From: Pseudoneurospora amorphoporcata
Taxonomy: Eukaryota > Ascomycota > Sordariomycetes > Sordariales > Sordariaceae
Reading direction: 5' to 3'
DNA: 64,000 nucleotides
Assembly (NCBI GenBank): GCA_033297205.1
Contig: MU859096.1
Location: 1 to 64,000 of the forward strand
A program made the translations under genes and the position numbers. The notes beneath the pieces were generated by a model. That model was not told where the DNA came from and ran no database searches. It worked only from the letters and a program-made list of their open reading frames with translations. Shown piece by piece: positions 34,588 through 48,100 of the stretch; position 1 is the first letter of the stretch; each line of letters starts with the position of its first letter.

Positions 34588-35866
34588 GGGGATCAGTCAT
34601 CCTTTACCGTCCAGCTGGCAAATTAGGAGTATACCCCCAAGTGAAGAGTTGGATTTATGTTATGTTAAGGGACGGTGTTAGGAGTGAGGAGGTCAGGCGA
34701 CTATATCCACGGCATGCCTGAGCAGCTATAGTTCGAATCAGTTCGAACTTGATGGTCATGGGTTGACAAGATCGTGGAGAATTTGCCCGAGCAGGATTCG
34801 AAGTGAACCGTACTACCTTCATTATGGGGCTTAGCACAAGATTTGCTTGTCAAAAGTTGGGAACAATAGTTGAGATGTGAGACCATTGCACGTGGTGGTT
34901 AGCGTCTGATTTAAGATAGGTGTTTTGATAGTCCGTGGACTTTACTGTACAATAGTTACTAATGAGTGACCAAAAGTTTACATTAATCAACATGACATGC
35001 TGACATGAGCTGAAGAACTGACTGAGCTACTATAGACGCTCTACAGTCGTTCTCAGGGCATGGAGAGCGGAGATACCCCAACAACGAAGTCGCTAGGCGC
35101 AGACAATGTACGAAAGCAATGAAGATGAAGTAATAATATGATAGTCGACGGCATGTCTGCACTATAAAGTATCATCGATTTCAGCTTAAGCCAACAGCGG
35201 CTGCTTTGTCGTTGCTTCTTTGTCAGGCTGGGTTTCGTATAGGTAGGTAGTGTAAGCACTCTAGCTGACTCCCGCGGACTACCCCAAAGGCCCCAAAGGG
35301 ATCGCAAGCTGGATCGAACAAACCATCGGAATCACATTCACGGATCGCCCCGAAGAGCTGAGTGAGGAAAGCCGCAATCAGGCACAAATGTTCTTCCACG
35401 GCGGAAAGCTCGAATAGTCCCATTAGAGGCGCACACGTAGTCCTCAGGTCCCACAATGATTGAGGGGTTACCTTCATCCTCAGTTGGCAAGTTGGGCTTC
35501 AAACGCTGTTGCCGCCATACATTTATTTCTCTTCACAAGTTTGGGAAGCCTGGGGAGAGAATGACAACAAGAGGGGGGTTGACAACTGAACCCAAGCCCC
35601 ACACTCCGTTGCCTGGTCAATTGATAAAGCCCCCCGCTCCACGAAATCCCGTCGCTAACATTGCCGTCGCAGCTCCCGTCCCGTCTTTTTCCAGGTTTCA
35701 CTTCCCACACCACAACTGCCCCTCCACGTTTTCCGTTCCAAAACAACACCGCAATCGCAAATCGCATTTCGAACTTTTTGCTCCCATCTTAGTTAGAGCT
35801 TCATAAGCTTCGCGCGACCACAAACCAATCTCTACAAGCCACGGCAAGATCCTTGCGTCAGACATT
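34588..35866. other. intergenic; no supported gene
   Basis: The 3' UTR of the dioxygenase gene and the promoter of the next gene. Several TTCGAA-type motifs near 34730-34805 resemble tRNA B boxes, but no cloverleaf can be drawn. Confidence 0.5.
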
Positions 35867-36698
35867 ATGGATCCGTTCAACCTCCCCATCGAGTGGGCTC
35901 TCCAGCTTCTTACTGGTAAGTTTTGCGCCGTCTTGCCTTTGAGCCAACCTGTCGCACATTCCCAGCTCCCGCCATCACCAGCCCAAAGCTGCAAAACAGC
36001 CCAAAGTGCCACATCGCGCTTCATTAGAGCTTGACGTTGGCGCTTTCCTGCGCTCCCGTCCAACCTCATAATAACCTCATTCCGCCGCGCGCGCACTTTT
36101 CTCTCAAAGGGTCGAAAAGCGAGCGCAATACGTAACCACAAAAGCTGCCAACTCCCACTCCTCCTTATTCTTTCACCAATCCCGTCCGCTAACCACAACC
36201 TTCCTCTTTATCACAGGCGTCCTCCCCGACCCTTACCTCTCCCTCGCCCGCCAACACCTCCTCTCCCCGGACTCCACCCTCCAATCCTTCAAGCGGCACA
36301 TAATGTCAACAGTCGAAGCCTTCATCTCCACCCTCATCCCGATCCTGCAGCCACTCGTCGAGCGGTTGACAGCTTACATCTACGCCTCTCCCGACGTTGT
36401 CATTCTCGCCGGCGTGTTGCTGCTGCTGGTCATGGTGCTGCAGGTGTTGAGCTGGATGAGGCGGGTTCTCATGTTCTTCACCAGGCTGGCGTTCACGCTG
36501 GTGTTCTGGGCGGGCATGGTGGCGGTTGCAAGCTGGGTGTATAGACGCGGCGTGGAGCAGAGCGCGAGCGATGCGATGTTCTGGGCAAGCAGGGCGAGCG
36601 GGTATGGATTGGGCATTTGGAACTTCTTCATGACGGAGTGGCAGAGGTACGAGGCGCAGGATAAGGCCAGGGGTCATGCTAAGTATGATCTCCCTTAG
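35867..36698 (+). CDS. Apq12-like nuclear envelope/ER membrane protein
   Basis: Apq12-family proteins sit in the nuclear envelope and ER membrane and affect nuclear pore assembly and membrane fluidity. Exon 1 is 35867-35915 and exon 2 is 36217-36698, giving 176 residues. The 301-base intron is long for this genome; donor GTAAGT and acceptor CACAG give phase 1 and the joint encodes LLTG|VLPDP. Two adjacent hydrophobic segments (DVVILAGVLLLLVMVLQVL and FFTRLAFTLVFWAGMVAVA) are separated by a short basic turn, the family arrangement, followed by an amphipathic tail with WNFFMTEWQRYEAQ. The shorter frame starting at 36303 would miss the conserved N-terminus. The family assignment rests on layout and resemblance, so it is less firm than the neighbours. 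Confidence 0.78.
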
Positions 36699-37311
36699 GC
36701 GCTTGAAGAGAGGAGGGGAGATGAGATAGTGGAGGGAACGACAAAGAGGTTGGAAGAGGGGAGGGAGTCATGATGGAGCGGAAAGGGGATGGGAAAGAGG
36801 ATGAGGAGGCGATGGCGGTATCTTGGATGATGACAACCGACGAATGAGAAAAGGAGAGATGGAGGAGGAAAGCAGGGTTGGATTTTGGCTTTACGGACGA
36901 AATGTCAATGATACGACGGTAAAAGTTGGAGGGTGGCTGACTGTTGGAATATCGCATATGCCATGGCGTTACGGCGTTTCCTGTCAGGCAAAGTCCGAGA
37001 ACTACAACCTTGGATGGACGGAGGATCGAGGGCATGGGTACTACAGGTGGTGATCTCGCGTTGGGAATACCATTTATGACCTTCTGGTAGTCAAGTGGGA
37101 AAAGAACATATAGATCGTTATTGCTTTACTTCCATATCCTATCAATTCTCTGCTGAGCCAAGCTTGTATTTTCTCCCCGAGACCCCGGCGCCATCGCTAT
37201 GCAGAATTCCTGTCCATTTTGCCCATGTGGTGATTATATATCCATAAACTGTTCCGTTGCAGTCTGGATACTCTCTCCTTTCCAAGCACTCCAGATTGTT
37301 CCTCTTTCTAA
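36699..37311. other. convergent intergenic region
   Basis: The 3' ends of the Apq12-like and Gpn3 genes face each other here. No gene is supported. Confidence 0.55.
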
Positions 37312-38281
37312 CTATTCCTCAGGCTCATCGAACTCTTCGTCCTTCAGCTCCCGTGGTTCTTGTGCTTCGTGGTATTGTATACAGTCATCAATGTAGCTGA
37401 GGATCGACCCAACACTGTCCTCGTCGGTGCAGTCCAGCTTGAGGTAGCTGACCATGGCGAAGGTCTCGAGCAGTTGCGCAACAGCTGTGTTGAGGCGCTT
37501 GAACGAGGCGCCAGACATCATAGCATTCTTGTCCTGGGGATCGGCGTATTTCTCATCCGGGATGTCCTCGCCGGCCTTTTTCCTGGCCAGGTCCGCCGGA
37601 TCGTCAACCAACAGCGAGGTATCCGGGGTGATGAACTTCTTGAGGTCCTTCTTCCTCACTTGATTCTTGACCAGGTCCATCTTGCTGAGGATGTTGATAT
37701 GGGGGACTTCCAGCATGATCATGGCACTCATCGCGCTTAAGGAACCCGCAAAGTATTTCGCACGATCGACGACAAAGGTAGCTTCCAGCAGGTATGCGGC
37801 GCACAATCGAATATCGAGGGCACCCGGTGTTGTGAGGAACTTGACGAGGGTGGGAAGGATTGGAATGTGCGTGTAGAGCTCGATCTGTCCGGGCATGTCG
37901 AAGATAATGAGATACTCCTCCGTCAGCGAGTCCAGCGCTTCAGTCAGGAAGTCGAGGTTCTCCATGAGGAACTCGAAGCAGTAGATCAGGCCGCCGTTGG
38001 GGCCGAGCTTCATCTCGTCCATCACATCCTCCAGAGATATCAGGTCCTTGATGTCGAGATCGGGGGTGTGTTCGAACGATTCGGCGGCGGGATCGAGGTT
38101 CACGTAGAAGGCAGAGCGTCGGTTGAGTTGGAGATGTGTGATAAGCGACGCGCAAAAGGTGGACTGGTACACCAAGCTGTTAGAGATCCGGTGGAGAGAG
38201 CAGACGGGGAATCCGTTGAGAAGCTTAGCCTACCTTTCCCGCGCCCGCAGGGCCCATCACCATCACACCGTACTTGCTCAT
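37312..38281 (-). CDS. gpn3: GPN-loop GTPase 3
   Basis: Gpn3, with Gpn1, supports assembly and nuclear import of RNA polymerase II. Exon 1 is 38281-38234 and exon 2 is 38163-37312, giving 299 residues; the 70-base intron (GTAGGC ... TACCAG) splits the P-loop exactly between K16 and S17. Motifs: P-loop GPAGAGKST (10-18), the defining Gly-Pro-Asn at 70-72, DMPG (105-108) as switch II, and SKMD (176-179) as the guanine-specificity motif. The acidic C-terminus (EEFDEPEE) is typical of the fungal proteins. A model without exon 1 would lack the nucleotide-binding loop. Functionally it pairs with Rpb7, 5 kb away, though this adjacency may be chance. Confidence 0.95.
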
Positions 38282-40042
38282 GGCTACCACAATGCCCCGA
38301 CGTCTGGGATGTCCGTATACGGATGGTGGAGAGTAGGAAGGGTTGCTTGTCAACTCTGAGCTGCAGCCCTACTGACGGGAAATGGATGTACGACGGTGAT
38401 ACCGCGGGGTGATCTGGTGGAAGGATTGGATGTTCGGGTGTCCAAGTGTGGGCGAAGCTTTGTAGAATTGTCGTCGATGTCAATTCGGGTTCGGGATGCT
38501 GTGTGCTGTGTGACAAGGAAAAGCCCGTCAATGGGAAATAATACGACTGGTCCGGGTGACGAAAAGGTTGCCTCGATGCTCGCCCGATCGCCAAACTTTC
38601 CACTGCTGATACTTACCTACCCTTACTGATAGCGCTGCCGCCCGCTGCAGGCATCGGGACATGGATGCCTGCCGGGTGAAGCGCGCCTGGACAATTTTTT
38701 TGCGGCATCTGCCCCGCAGTGGGGTTACAGCAGGTCAATGGCGTTAAATGCGGTGAGTTTGGGAGCTATGCACGGGCAGGGCTGGCTGGCTTCGGCAGGG
38801 CAACGCAAGGCACCAAAAAGGCACCACAGTTGTCGGACGAGAGGGCTGCGATGGCGCAATTTCTCCTTCTCCAAAGGGCGGGTCCGATGTTGCATCCAGA
38901 CTTCTGACAAAGGTACACGATACCCGGCCAGCTGAAAACAGCATGGGGCGCGCTACAAAATATTCGCGTCGGCCGACATGTTCGGCTGCTGAGCCGTTGC
39001 GTGCCGCCGCAAATGTTCAGCCCAGATGACCCGGATTCAGTTTATGCCTTAGTAGGTACAATGGAAAGAACCTCTCGGCTACGAATTCAGGCATATCCAA
39101 CCAGTTGGATACGGGCAGTTCATGATACCGGACATCTGTCTGTAGTGCGGGCACCTTGGGTTCATGAGAGCCCAACCCAACATCATGATCCATCATCCTC
39201 CTGCCCGCTCCCCGCTGTCACTTATCATGGCTAAACAAAACTAGTGCCTAGTGCCTACACGTGAAAGTGTAAAATGGAGAGATGGTCCATCTTTCTTGCC
39301 GTGATCCCGCGCATAATTCGCTATCGTAGAGAGCCCCGCCCAGCTCCTGCCTGTTTCTTCCTAGTAGCCCTGACACAATCTATATTTTTGTACAACAATT
39401 CGGAGTTGAAGTTTCTCGTTACCCCGCCATTCCGTCTCTGGCGCCCGAGACCCGGCCTCCTTTCCCATAAGGGTCCCGCGCCTGGTTGTAAAATTCCTCA
39501 AATACTCCCGCGCCTCCCCCGTTCTCTTTCACATAAACTCCGCTCCTTCCTAGTCTTCAACCTCTTTCCTCCTCCTTTCTCTCTTCATTCCCTCTTGTAG
39601 GTTTTGCTTCCTCTGTCAATTGCTTCGTCGCAACCAGAAGGTGAGTCACTTTCAGTCAAGACGAACCCCAACAATCCCAATCCAAAGAGCCCTTTCCTCC
39701 ACGTGTCAAACTCGTCTCCTCCCAAAAAGTTTTGAGCCATCTGCCACATGCAGCTCCATTGTGCAGGCTCCTTGGTCAAAACACCATCTGGTCTGAACGT
39801 GAAGTGTCGGCGATTGTAGTCTTTACCACATATTTTCTCTGCCATCCGAACTTCTTATACCGTACATTACCCATTACCTTGCCCTCGGGAGACCAGTTGG
39901 TTGACCGTGTCCTCTTGCATCTCCTTCAGCCGCATCCACATACTGTTTACTCAACACCTTTCTCCTCGAGGTACACTCGTTCAGCGCTTTGCCTTTTTTG
40001 CGCGCACATTGCTAACGCGTCCCAGAAACCACATCAGACACA
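38282..40042. promoter_or_regulatory. divergent promoter region, Gpn3 / SAM synthetase
   Basis: The region contains pyrimidine-rich stretches, most strongly at about 39520-39600, just before the leader intron of the highly expressed SAM synthetase. No coding frame is supported. Confidence 0.45.
39641..40025 (+). other. 5'-UTR intron of the SAM synthetase gene
   Basis: A consensus GTGAGT donor at 39641, a GCTAACG branch site near 40010 and a CAG acceptor ending at 40025 leave a short leader ending in ACACAATGG at the start codon. Leader introns are common in strongly expressed fungal genes. Based on motifs alone. Confidence 0.65.
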
Positions 40043-41361
40043 ATGGCCACCAACGGTGTTAACGGTGCGAAGCACTACAACGAGGGAACCTTCCTCTTCA
40101 CCGTAAGTCTTTGCCGACAGTATGCATATGCCGATGACCGGACCAATCGCTAACCCAGCCTCCTACAGTCCGAGTCCGTCGGTGAGGGTCACCCCGACAA
40201 GATCGCCGATCAGGTTTCCGATGCCATTCTCGATGCCTGCTTGGCTGAGGACCCCCTCTCCAAGGTCGCTTGCGAGACCGCCACCAAGACCGGTATGATC
40301 ATGGTCTTCGGTGAGATCACCACCAAGGCCAAGCTCGACTACCAGAAGGTTGTCCGCAACACCATCAAGGACATCGGCTACGATGACTCCTCCAAGGGCT
40401 TCGACTACAAGACCTGCAACCTCCTCGTTGCCATTGAGGAGCAGTCTCCCGATATCGCTCAGGGTCTCCACCTTGACGACCGTCTCGAGAACCTCGGTGC
40501 CGGTGATCAGGGTATCATGTTCGGTTATGCCACCGACGAGACCCCCGAGCTCTTCCCCTTGACCCTCCTCTTCGCCCACAAGCTCAACGCTGCCATGTCC
40601 GCTGCCCGCCGCGACGGCTCCCTCCCTTGGCTCCGCCCCGACACCAAGACCCAGGTCACCATTGAGTACAAGCACGACAACGGCGCCGTCATTCCCATCC
40701 GCGTCGACACCGTCGTCGTCTCCGCTCAGCACGCTCCCGAGATCACCACCGAGGAGCTCCGCAAGGAGATCCTTGAGAAGATCATCAAGGCCACCATCCC
40801 CGCCAAGTACCTCGATGAGAAGACCGTCTACCACGTAAGTCAAACACCTGTTGATCTAGCCACCGTGGCAATATCGCTGACACATTATCCCTACTACAGA
40901 TCCAGCCTTCCGGTCTCTTCGTCATCGGTGGCCCCCAGGGTGATGCCGGTCTTACTGGCCGTAAGATCATCGTCGATACCTACGGTGGCTGGGGTGCCCA
41001 CGGCGGTGGTGCCTTCTCCGGCAAGGACTTCTCCAAGGTCGATCGTTCCGCTGCCTACGTCGGCCGCTGGATCGCCAAGTCCCTCGTCGCCGCCGGCCTT
41101 GCCCGCCGTGCCCTTGTCCAGCTCTCCTACGCCATTGGTGTCGCTGAGCCCCTCTCCATCTACGTCGATACCTACGGCACCTCCGACAAGACCTCTGATG
41201 AGCTTGTTGAGATCATCCGCAACAACTTCGACCTCCGCCCCGGTGTCATCGTCAAGGAGCTCGACCTTGCTAAGCCCATCTACCTCCAGACCGCCAAGAA
41301 CGGCCACTTCGGCACCAACCAGACCTTCAGCTGGGAGAAGCCCAAGGCTCTCAAGTTCTAA
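40043..41361 (+). CDS. eth-1: S-adenosylmethionine synthetase
   Basis: This enzyme makes S-adenosylmethionine from methionine and ATP; it works in the cytosol as an oligomer needing Mg and K ions. Three exons: 40043-40102, 40169-40834 and 40900-41361, giving 395 residues, the usual eukaryotic length. Signatures are GEGHPDK (25-31), GAGDQG in the central domain and GGGAFSGKD (277-285). Donors are GTAAGT and acceptors CTACAG; all joints are phase 0. Codon use is strongly biased to C-ending codons, unlike neighbours, which fits very high expression. The symbol follows the Neurospora name for the gene. SAM made here is also the cofactor for the radical-SAM aminomutase at 22-24 kb. Confidence 0.97.
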
Positions 41362-44300
41362 ATTGGGACAACTATTTTCGCAGGCGGCTCTGTTGCCCCT
41401 GCTGATATTGTCCCGTGAATTTGTTTGCTATCTTTTTCTAGACTCTTTTTATTTTGGCATTTTCACTGGGCGTACGGTTGGGTTTAGACATATCCAACGA
41501 GTTTCATCTGGTCTTGGTTACCTCGGGAGTTTATGAATAAAGAAAGACATTTCATAAAGAGGTGGTCAGACCGGTGGGTGGTAGGCGTCTTTCAACAAAG
41601 ACTTGCATGAGCCAGGAAGGCCTAATTCATGACGTTTTGCGATACCCGAAGGGTGACGAACATTTGAGGAAAACAGCATCGGCGTTCAGGGGAAAACAAA
41701 AGAACTTCAACATCTTTTCGTTTCCTATCCTATATCCTTAGACGCCGGTAATTGGCCATTGGCTCGGCAGTGGAGGACGGGAGACAGAGAGGTCTCTGTA
41801 GGACAGGCAAAAGAAAAAGAAAATGTATGGAGCTCTATGGGGTTTGATCTTGGCAAAGGATGATGCCTTTAGATTTTTAGGTATTTAGCGTCTGAAGTGT
41901 TACTGGGCGTTAATATAGATGAGGACCCATTTGAGGACAGACGATTTTTCACAGGTTTCATCCGTTTACTTGAGCATCTCCTGTAGTGTTGACTTCCCGC
42001 GTTGTCTGCCAACTTGTCACCTGGGAACTCTTTGGACACAAAGAGGAAATGGCGTCGACAAGCAAAGAATGTGCAACTGGTTCGTTACTATTGTCTTGCC
42101 CTCAATGGGTGGATCGGATTCGACTCGCGGGTCGACTCCCGTCGTGGCAACCTTGTCCGCAGTAAACTAACATCTGCCGTTGAGTTTGTAGCAAGGCAGC
42201 AAGGACATCCCATCATCCGTTCCGGATTCACGACACTGCTCCCAGTGGCCGGAGGCTGGAGCAGAAACATACCTCTAGCCACGCCACCGGGTTCAGGCTG
42301 ATCAACTCTCAACACATCCGTGCGTTCTCGAATTCCACGATGCTCGAGCCTCGAGCCTTAACTTAAGAATGTCAATATTAAGGTACTGATCAGAATTTGC
42401 CATGCATGTTTCAAGACTTAGAGTTAGTCAACGTCCACAAAGAAAATACCATTTGCAGGCTCTTGACTTTCTCTTCAGTCTTCGATGGACGATCTCCCAA
42501 ATTTCGAACCCGTGGAAACTAGAAGCGATGGAAACGAAATCTGGAAATAGGCGTGGAAACTTCTTCTGCCGATCTTGTTTAGCGGGCAGGCGGGGCCGAA
42601 CGATCTTCTTGTTGTTGTCGTTCTTCTTTTCGGGATTCAAATTCAGTGTGAATGGAGGCAATGGCGTGAACCCCTGATCCATGGCTTGACGAATCCCATG
42701 CTGTGGTGCATCGCCCGTATGTAAGGACAGGCAGGACAAAGGAGTGTTGTCTTCTTTTTTTTTTGTTTCCTTTTGTCTTGATGACATTTTGAGAGACGAC
42801 CTTAATCTGGAGGTTCTCTGAGTACGTAGTCAGGGTCCTCGTGAGATGTGTCCAGTAGTTATTATTCTCGGTGCTCGTTGAAGTTCGGAGACATTGTCCG
42901 TAGGGGCCTGAATGGAGAAGGCCTAGAGGACGGCAAACGTTCCCTTTATTTTGACTGGAGGGGGATGCGACCAATGGGCTGCACGGGTTCGTCACATTCT
43001 TTTTTGATTGATATTGACATCATCAGGGCACTTGCGGACCTTAAAGAAAGGTCCCAACCAACCGTACCGCAACCCCCAAGCACTCGTTGCCGGCTATGAT
43101 TTGCATATCTTACTGTTCCTTCCGGTGGTTTGTATGATGGAATCGTGTAAGGGTGTTTCCATACATGCGCTAGAAGAGTTCCCCCGGGCCTAGGCGCAGA
43201 ACGCTGACAGCAGAGCGGGATCGTGCCGAAGCGCTGTTGCGTGAGTGGAAGCTTGGCCAATTGGGCGCCGAGTCGTTGGTGATGGGTTGTTCATCTGGAA
43301 TTTCTTGAAGTGCCCGTGAGCAGGGACTGACTCCACTTCAATTAACCTGACACAGCCGGGTCTACAACCTCCTCGGCAGATGATGTTATCGTTGACTTGC
43401 ATACAAAGAAGAAGAGGATCGTCGACAGGTATGTGCGCATCTCGACATCGCGGTCAAGGGGACGGGACCGACCCGATGGACGAAAAGCGTGGTAGTGGTC
43501 GATGGAGAGAAAAAACAGGAGGGATGTGAAGGAGCGAGTGGTTTGTGCCTGAATTTGCTACCGAGGCAAGCCAATCCGCAAATAGAATGTTCCCAATTTA
43601 CCATGGGAGGGTTTGAAACCAGGAACTTGGTTGCTGGTAAAGAGAGTCCAGATCCCCTCTGCGGAGTCTTTACCCCAATGTCATATTCTCTCTTCAGCTC
43701 AACTGGCATCTACTTTCATTGGCCATTGGCCCAGTGATTCTTGACGATTCACCCGCTCTTCTTCCCGTCGCCTTCGTTTCTTCTCCTTCCAATCCCATGG
43801 TGACGATAGGTGGCGGGCGGTGCACCAGTATGGGCGAATCCCATAGTCCCTTTCATCTGGTTGGTCGGTAGAGTAGCTACTTCACTAACAGAAAGGTGTG
43901 AAATTCCTTCCCCGAGCCCAGTGATCCCCTAGAAATTAGTAGCCCCACGGAGGATGTCACCCCGCCCACGGTCAAATGTGCTGGGCATTCAGGTACTCGA
44001 TGAATCCGACTGGACTGGTTTGGGATTGGGGTGGAATGGACGACGCCGCCTCACGTTTTCTTGGGACCCCCCTGGTTGCTCCGTCAAATAAACCCCTGCA
44101 GTAATAGCCCCTATCCTTGCCATTTCGTAGAGTGTTGAAAGTCAAAGAGTGGTTCCCGCCGGCTATCCAATCTCCCATGAGAGAGAGCCCAAAGGAAGGT
44201 GCGGTTCAGAAGGGGGAAGAGAGGCTAAACCATTTTGCTTGTGCTGGGGGGGATGTGTCGAGTTTCTTCCATGTGGTGACCCGCGGGAAAGAGGATTTTG

Positions 44301-45102
44301 CAAAATCCAATTTCTTCCTATCGATTTGCTCCAGCCGCACCTGTTCAGTTGTTGTTGCCCTGATTTGCCCATCCAGCTTTTTTGTCGCAAAAGGACCTGA
44401 CGTACGTGTCGGTGGTGGACTGGTGACACTTCAGTTGTAAAGTCCGGGCAGCTGCTCCGTGATCCTTCTCATTGATCCAATCTACCTTCTACCCTCCACT
44501 CTTTCTCGATCAGTCGCAGGATGGCTCACTTTTGACGAACGCCCAATGTCGAACTTCGAACTTCATGCGCCTTCTCGGATAGCGCCCTAATACGTACCTA
44601 CCTTAACATATCCTGTCGAAGCACTCGGCGACGCCTCTGCCACCTGCCCTTCGCTGCTTGGGCAAACGCAACAAATCATCAAATCGACCAAGGGGAAGGG
44701 AACAACGGGTCTCACTTTTCGCCAAACAAACAGACGCATACCCGGCTTTCCCGCACGACACACGCGATCAGCCACAACACACGGGAACCTCCGGAGACAC
44801 CAAGAAGTGACAAAAACAGAAAAGAGGAGCGTTTGAGTGGTGACAAGCCAACAAACAGTGTCGGAGGGATTCCGAGCGGAGTGACGTGGGCGTGCCCAGT
44901 GAATGCGCCGTTCTCGTGGAGGTGGATCTCGACTGTTTTCGACGGCCCAGAACGTGCTGCCGTTGAACCCACCACTGCCCGCCGTGTTAGGTTGCCCCGG
45001 GCCTTGCTTGTATCCTGTGATCCTGCAGGCTGTTGTTACTTGCAGTAGCAGGGCACCTGCACCACATCGATATCTCCGATCCGACCAGCCGTACAATACG
45101 CT
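41362..45102. other. intergenic; no supported gene
   Basis: Nearly 3.7 kb without a convincing gene. Frames up to 197 codons occur (minus strand, 45180-44587), but they lack recognisable domains and overlap the leader of the gene at 45103. No repeat or RNA gene was recognised. Confidence 0.45.
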
Positions 45103-48100
45103 ATGGCCGCTATAACAGCTCGCCCGGCCACCATGGAAACAGCGAACCTTCACACCCCCGGTCGTGGGCAGCCCCAACAACCACAGTCCCAGACATCACC
45201 CTCGTCGTCTGTTCCGGCATCGCCCACGCTCTCGAACCCGGACATGATATTGCCCGACGACCCGTACTACGGTCACGGCAACTCCCCCGACTCCGAGATA
45301 GACGCCCGCATCCGGTCCAAGTTTATGATGTGGAAGAGCGCCCAGGCTGCTGTAACGGCTACTTCGGACTTGCACAAGATGTTCGCCGTCAACTCGGCCC
45401 AACTGGGATACGACCAGCAAAACGGACACGGATCCTCGGCTCCTTTGACACCCACCACACCCATAATATACGGAAATGGCACCATCCTCTCAGATATCGG
45501 CGAAGTTACCGAGGTGGAGAGCACTATCGGGCGACCCTCGCCAACCCGCCACAGAGGTCCAGCTACGCATAGGAGGAACGACAGTATTGATGCCGTGCTC
45601 CGGTCAGCTTCACCCGTAACTGGTCAGTCGGGATTGGCCAAGAAGCTGAAACCAAGTCTGACCACGCAAAAAGAGAGGAGGATGAGCACTGAGAGTACTA
45701 GCACGATAACAAGCATAACGATGGAGGACCGGCCAGCCTTCCTTGTCGACATGAACATCGATGATGCGGCTAGTGTAGATGATAGTGTTTTCCAGGGTGA
45801 CGATGAGGAAAGCATGGCATCCTCGTATGTTGAGGGGACGATACCTCGAGATCGAAATCGCCTGGGAGTTGCAGAGAGTGAAAATGGTGACAGGCTGTCC
45901 ACCTACTCGACGACTGCCTTGAGCCGAAGAGCCGAGGCAATCCTGGCCAATGCGAAGAAGAGGTTAACCGTACGTCATTGCTTGTAATCTCATCCCATGT
46001 ATCATGTGTTAGAACTGACTGTTTCATCTAGACTATGGAGGGTAACCTGAGTCGCGCGCGGAGCTCGCTTCACTACACTGCTCCCTCCCTTCCATCCGAT
46101 GGCACACCCTCACCTCCTCAGCGAACAGCGTCTGCCTCCAACCGGATCAACGGGCGCCGTTCATCTTCGGCCAACTACTCTGGTCATACGCGAATGACTA
46201 GCGATATCGCGATGCGGAACGGGTTGCCATATCGGATATCCATCCAAAGGTCGCACAGTGCCATGGGTTCTCACGGGGGAAATAACAGACAGTCTATAAC
46301 GGCATCAAAAAGCGCAGAGGCCATCCGAGGAGGCTGGGAAGACGACGCCCACCGTCAGACGTACAACATACTAACGGGGATCACCTTACGACCTGATGGA
46401 ACCGCTCCAGATGACGAGAACGAGAGCCCCATTCATTCCTACCATGGGACCGCTTACGGTAGTGACCATAGCAGCGGAAGCTCGAGGGACATACTTTCGA
46501 CACCCGCTCCGACCAGCCAGATGCGAGACATCAAACATCAGATGAAAGATCTCAAGGGTAAAATCTCTAGTTTACGGGAACAGGCTCGGGTCGACAGCAT
46601 TAAGCGACAGAGCGTACAAAGCCTTCGGACGCCTAGCCCGTTCACCCATGCTCAAGTCGATCAGTGGTTTACAGAGACGCCCTCGGCCAGGAACTCGGAA
46701 ATCTTCACGCCTGAATATCTGGATCGGAACCCATGGAACGGCGAACAAGACTCAAGTCTTGATGGCGAGCACCCAGGAAGCTATGGCCATCTGCGAGGAA
46801 ATTTGGACAGCGAAGAGGATTCCTACGCGGAGGAGGATGGTGATATTTCGGGCAGCTTCGAGTCAGCCATTGACCATTTCCCCGAGCCGGCCTCAGCAAC
46901 TGTCAACAAGAAAATGTTTGGGGAAGAAGAAGACAACTATGATGCATTTACCGAAAACGGGGACGAGGAATTCGAGGATGCGCAAGAGCTCGACGACGAT
47001 CAGATGAGCGTTGGTGGCGAATCGCTCTATCACGATACTGTTCAGCACCAAGTCTCTCATGAAGACCGCGAGGATGCATTCGACTACGAACATTTCTTCT
47101 TGCACAGCGCTATGGGCACCCTGAGCCAACAATGCATGGCCAGGCGAGGGAGTGAAACCAGCTACACGTCAGAAGACTCGGTTGAAACCACCCGCGGCCC
47201 GATTACCGACGAGAACACGCGAATGAACGGCGGTGGCAGTGATAGTAGGAGCATCAACTTCCACTCTCGAAGCAGGCGGGGCAGCGTCAACTCAATTTCG
47301 ACAATTGAAACTTTCCGAACGGCCCAAGAAGGGCGTCCAAGGAGATACTACAACGAAGCCGACGATTCAATCAGCGAGGAGGTGTACGAGGAGTACCCCT
47401 ACGAGGACGAATACACCCCAGAGCTAGAGAGTGGGGGTAAACGGAAGAGCGCTTCCTTCAGTGCAGGGACCGGCAACTCCAGGACCAACAGCCGTGCGCG
47501 CGGCTCAACAATATCCAACATTAAAAGCTTCAGCACCGGCACCATCCGCAGCAACCGGGAATCATTCCTGTCCGTCAACGAAGAGGGAAGTGGTCCAGAC
47601 ACTCAGAAATCCAACAACCGCAACAGCGGTCTCTTTATACGCCGGGGTGCGGTTTCCGCTGCTGCCAGTGCTCCCAACCTCGAACACCGCCCTTCTGTAT
47701 CCTCCCTCGGCTCAGCCGGGAGTGGGACAAATCGCAGTTTCCCCCTGGTGCCGAACAAGGCACGCAATAGGGGGAATACCGCCAGCACCGTTGTGCCGGC
47801 CAATAATACGGCAGTTTCGACACCCGAAACCGTCTACTTGACACCCGATCAGGAGCTCAGGAGTATTTCCAGCGTGCTTTTGAGCGAGACGGCGAGTGTA
47901 TGCGACCAACAGCAACATGAAACGAAAACGGAGAATCAGAACCAGCTGCGGTCGGATTCGCGCTTGACGAGCAGCAGCATCAGCTTGAACAATCCCAACA
48001 ACAACTCGGCGGCTCTGCAGGCTCTTTTGCGCGAGGATAAGTACCTTGTCGAGAGACTGGTGGCCAGTCTGGGCAAGTGTGTGTTGGGGTTGACAGAGAA

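Noticed and set aside
34700..34810. TTCGAA/GATTCGAA motifs resembling tRNA B boxes
   Set aside because: The flanking bases do not form a T stem and no A box lies at the right distance on either strand.
35698..36198. 166-codon minus-strand frame across the Apq12-like leader and intron
   Set aside because: Antisense shadow over the first exon and intron of a supported gene; no domain.
44587..45180. 197-codon minus-strand frame
   Set aside because: It overlaps the leader and start of the 45103 gene on the other strand and resembles no protein family.
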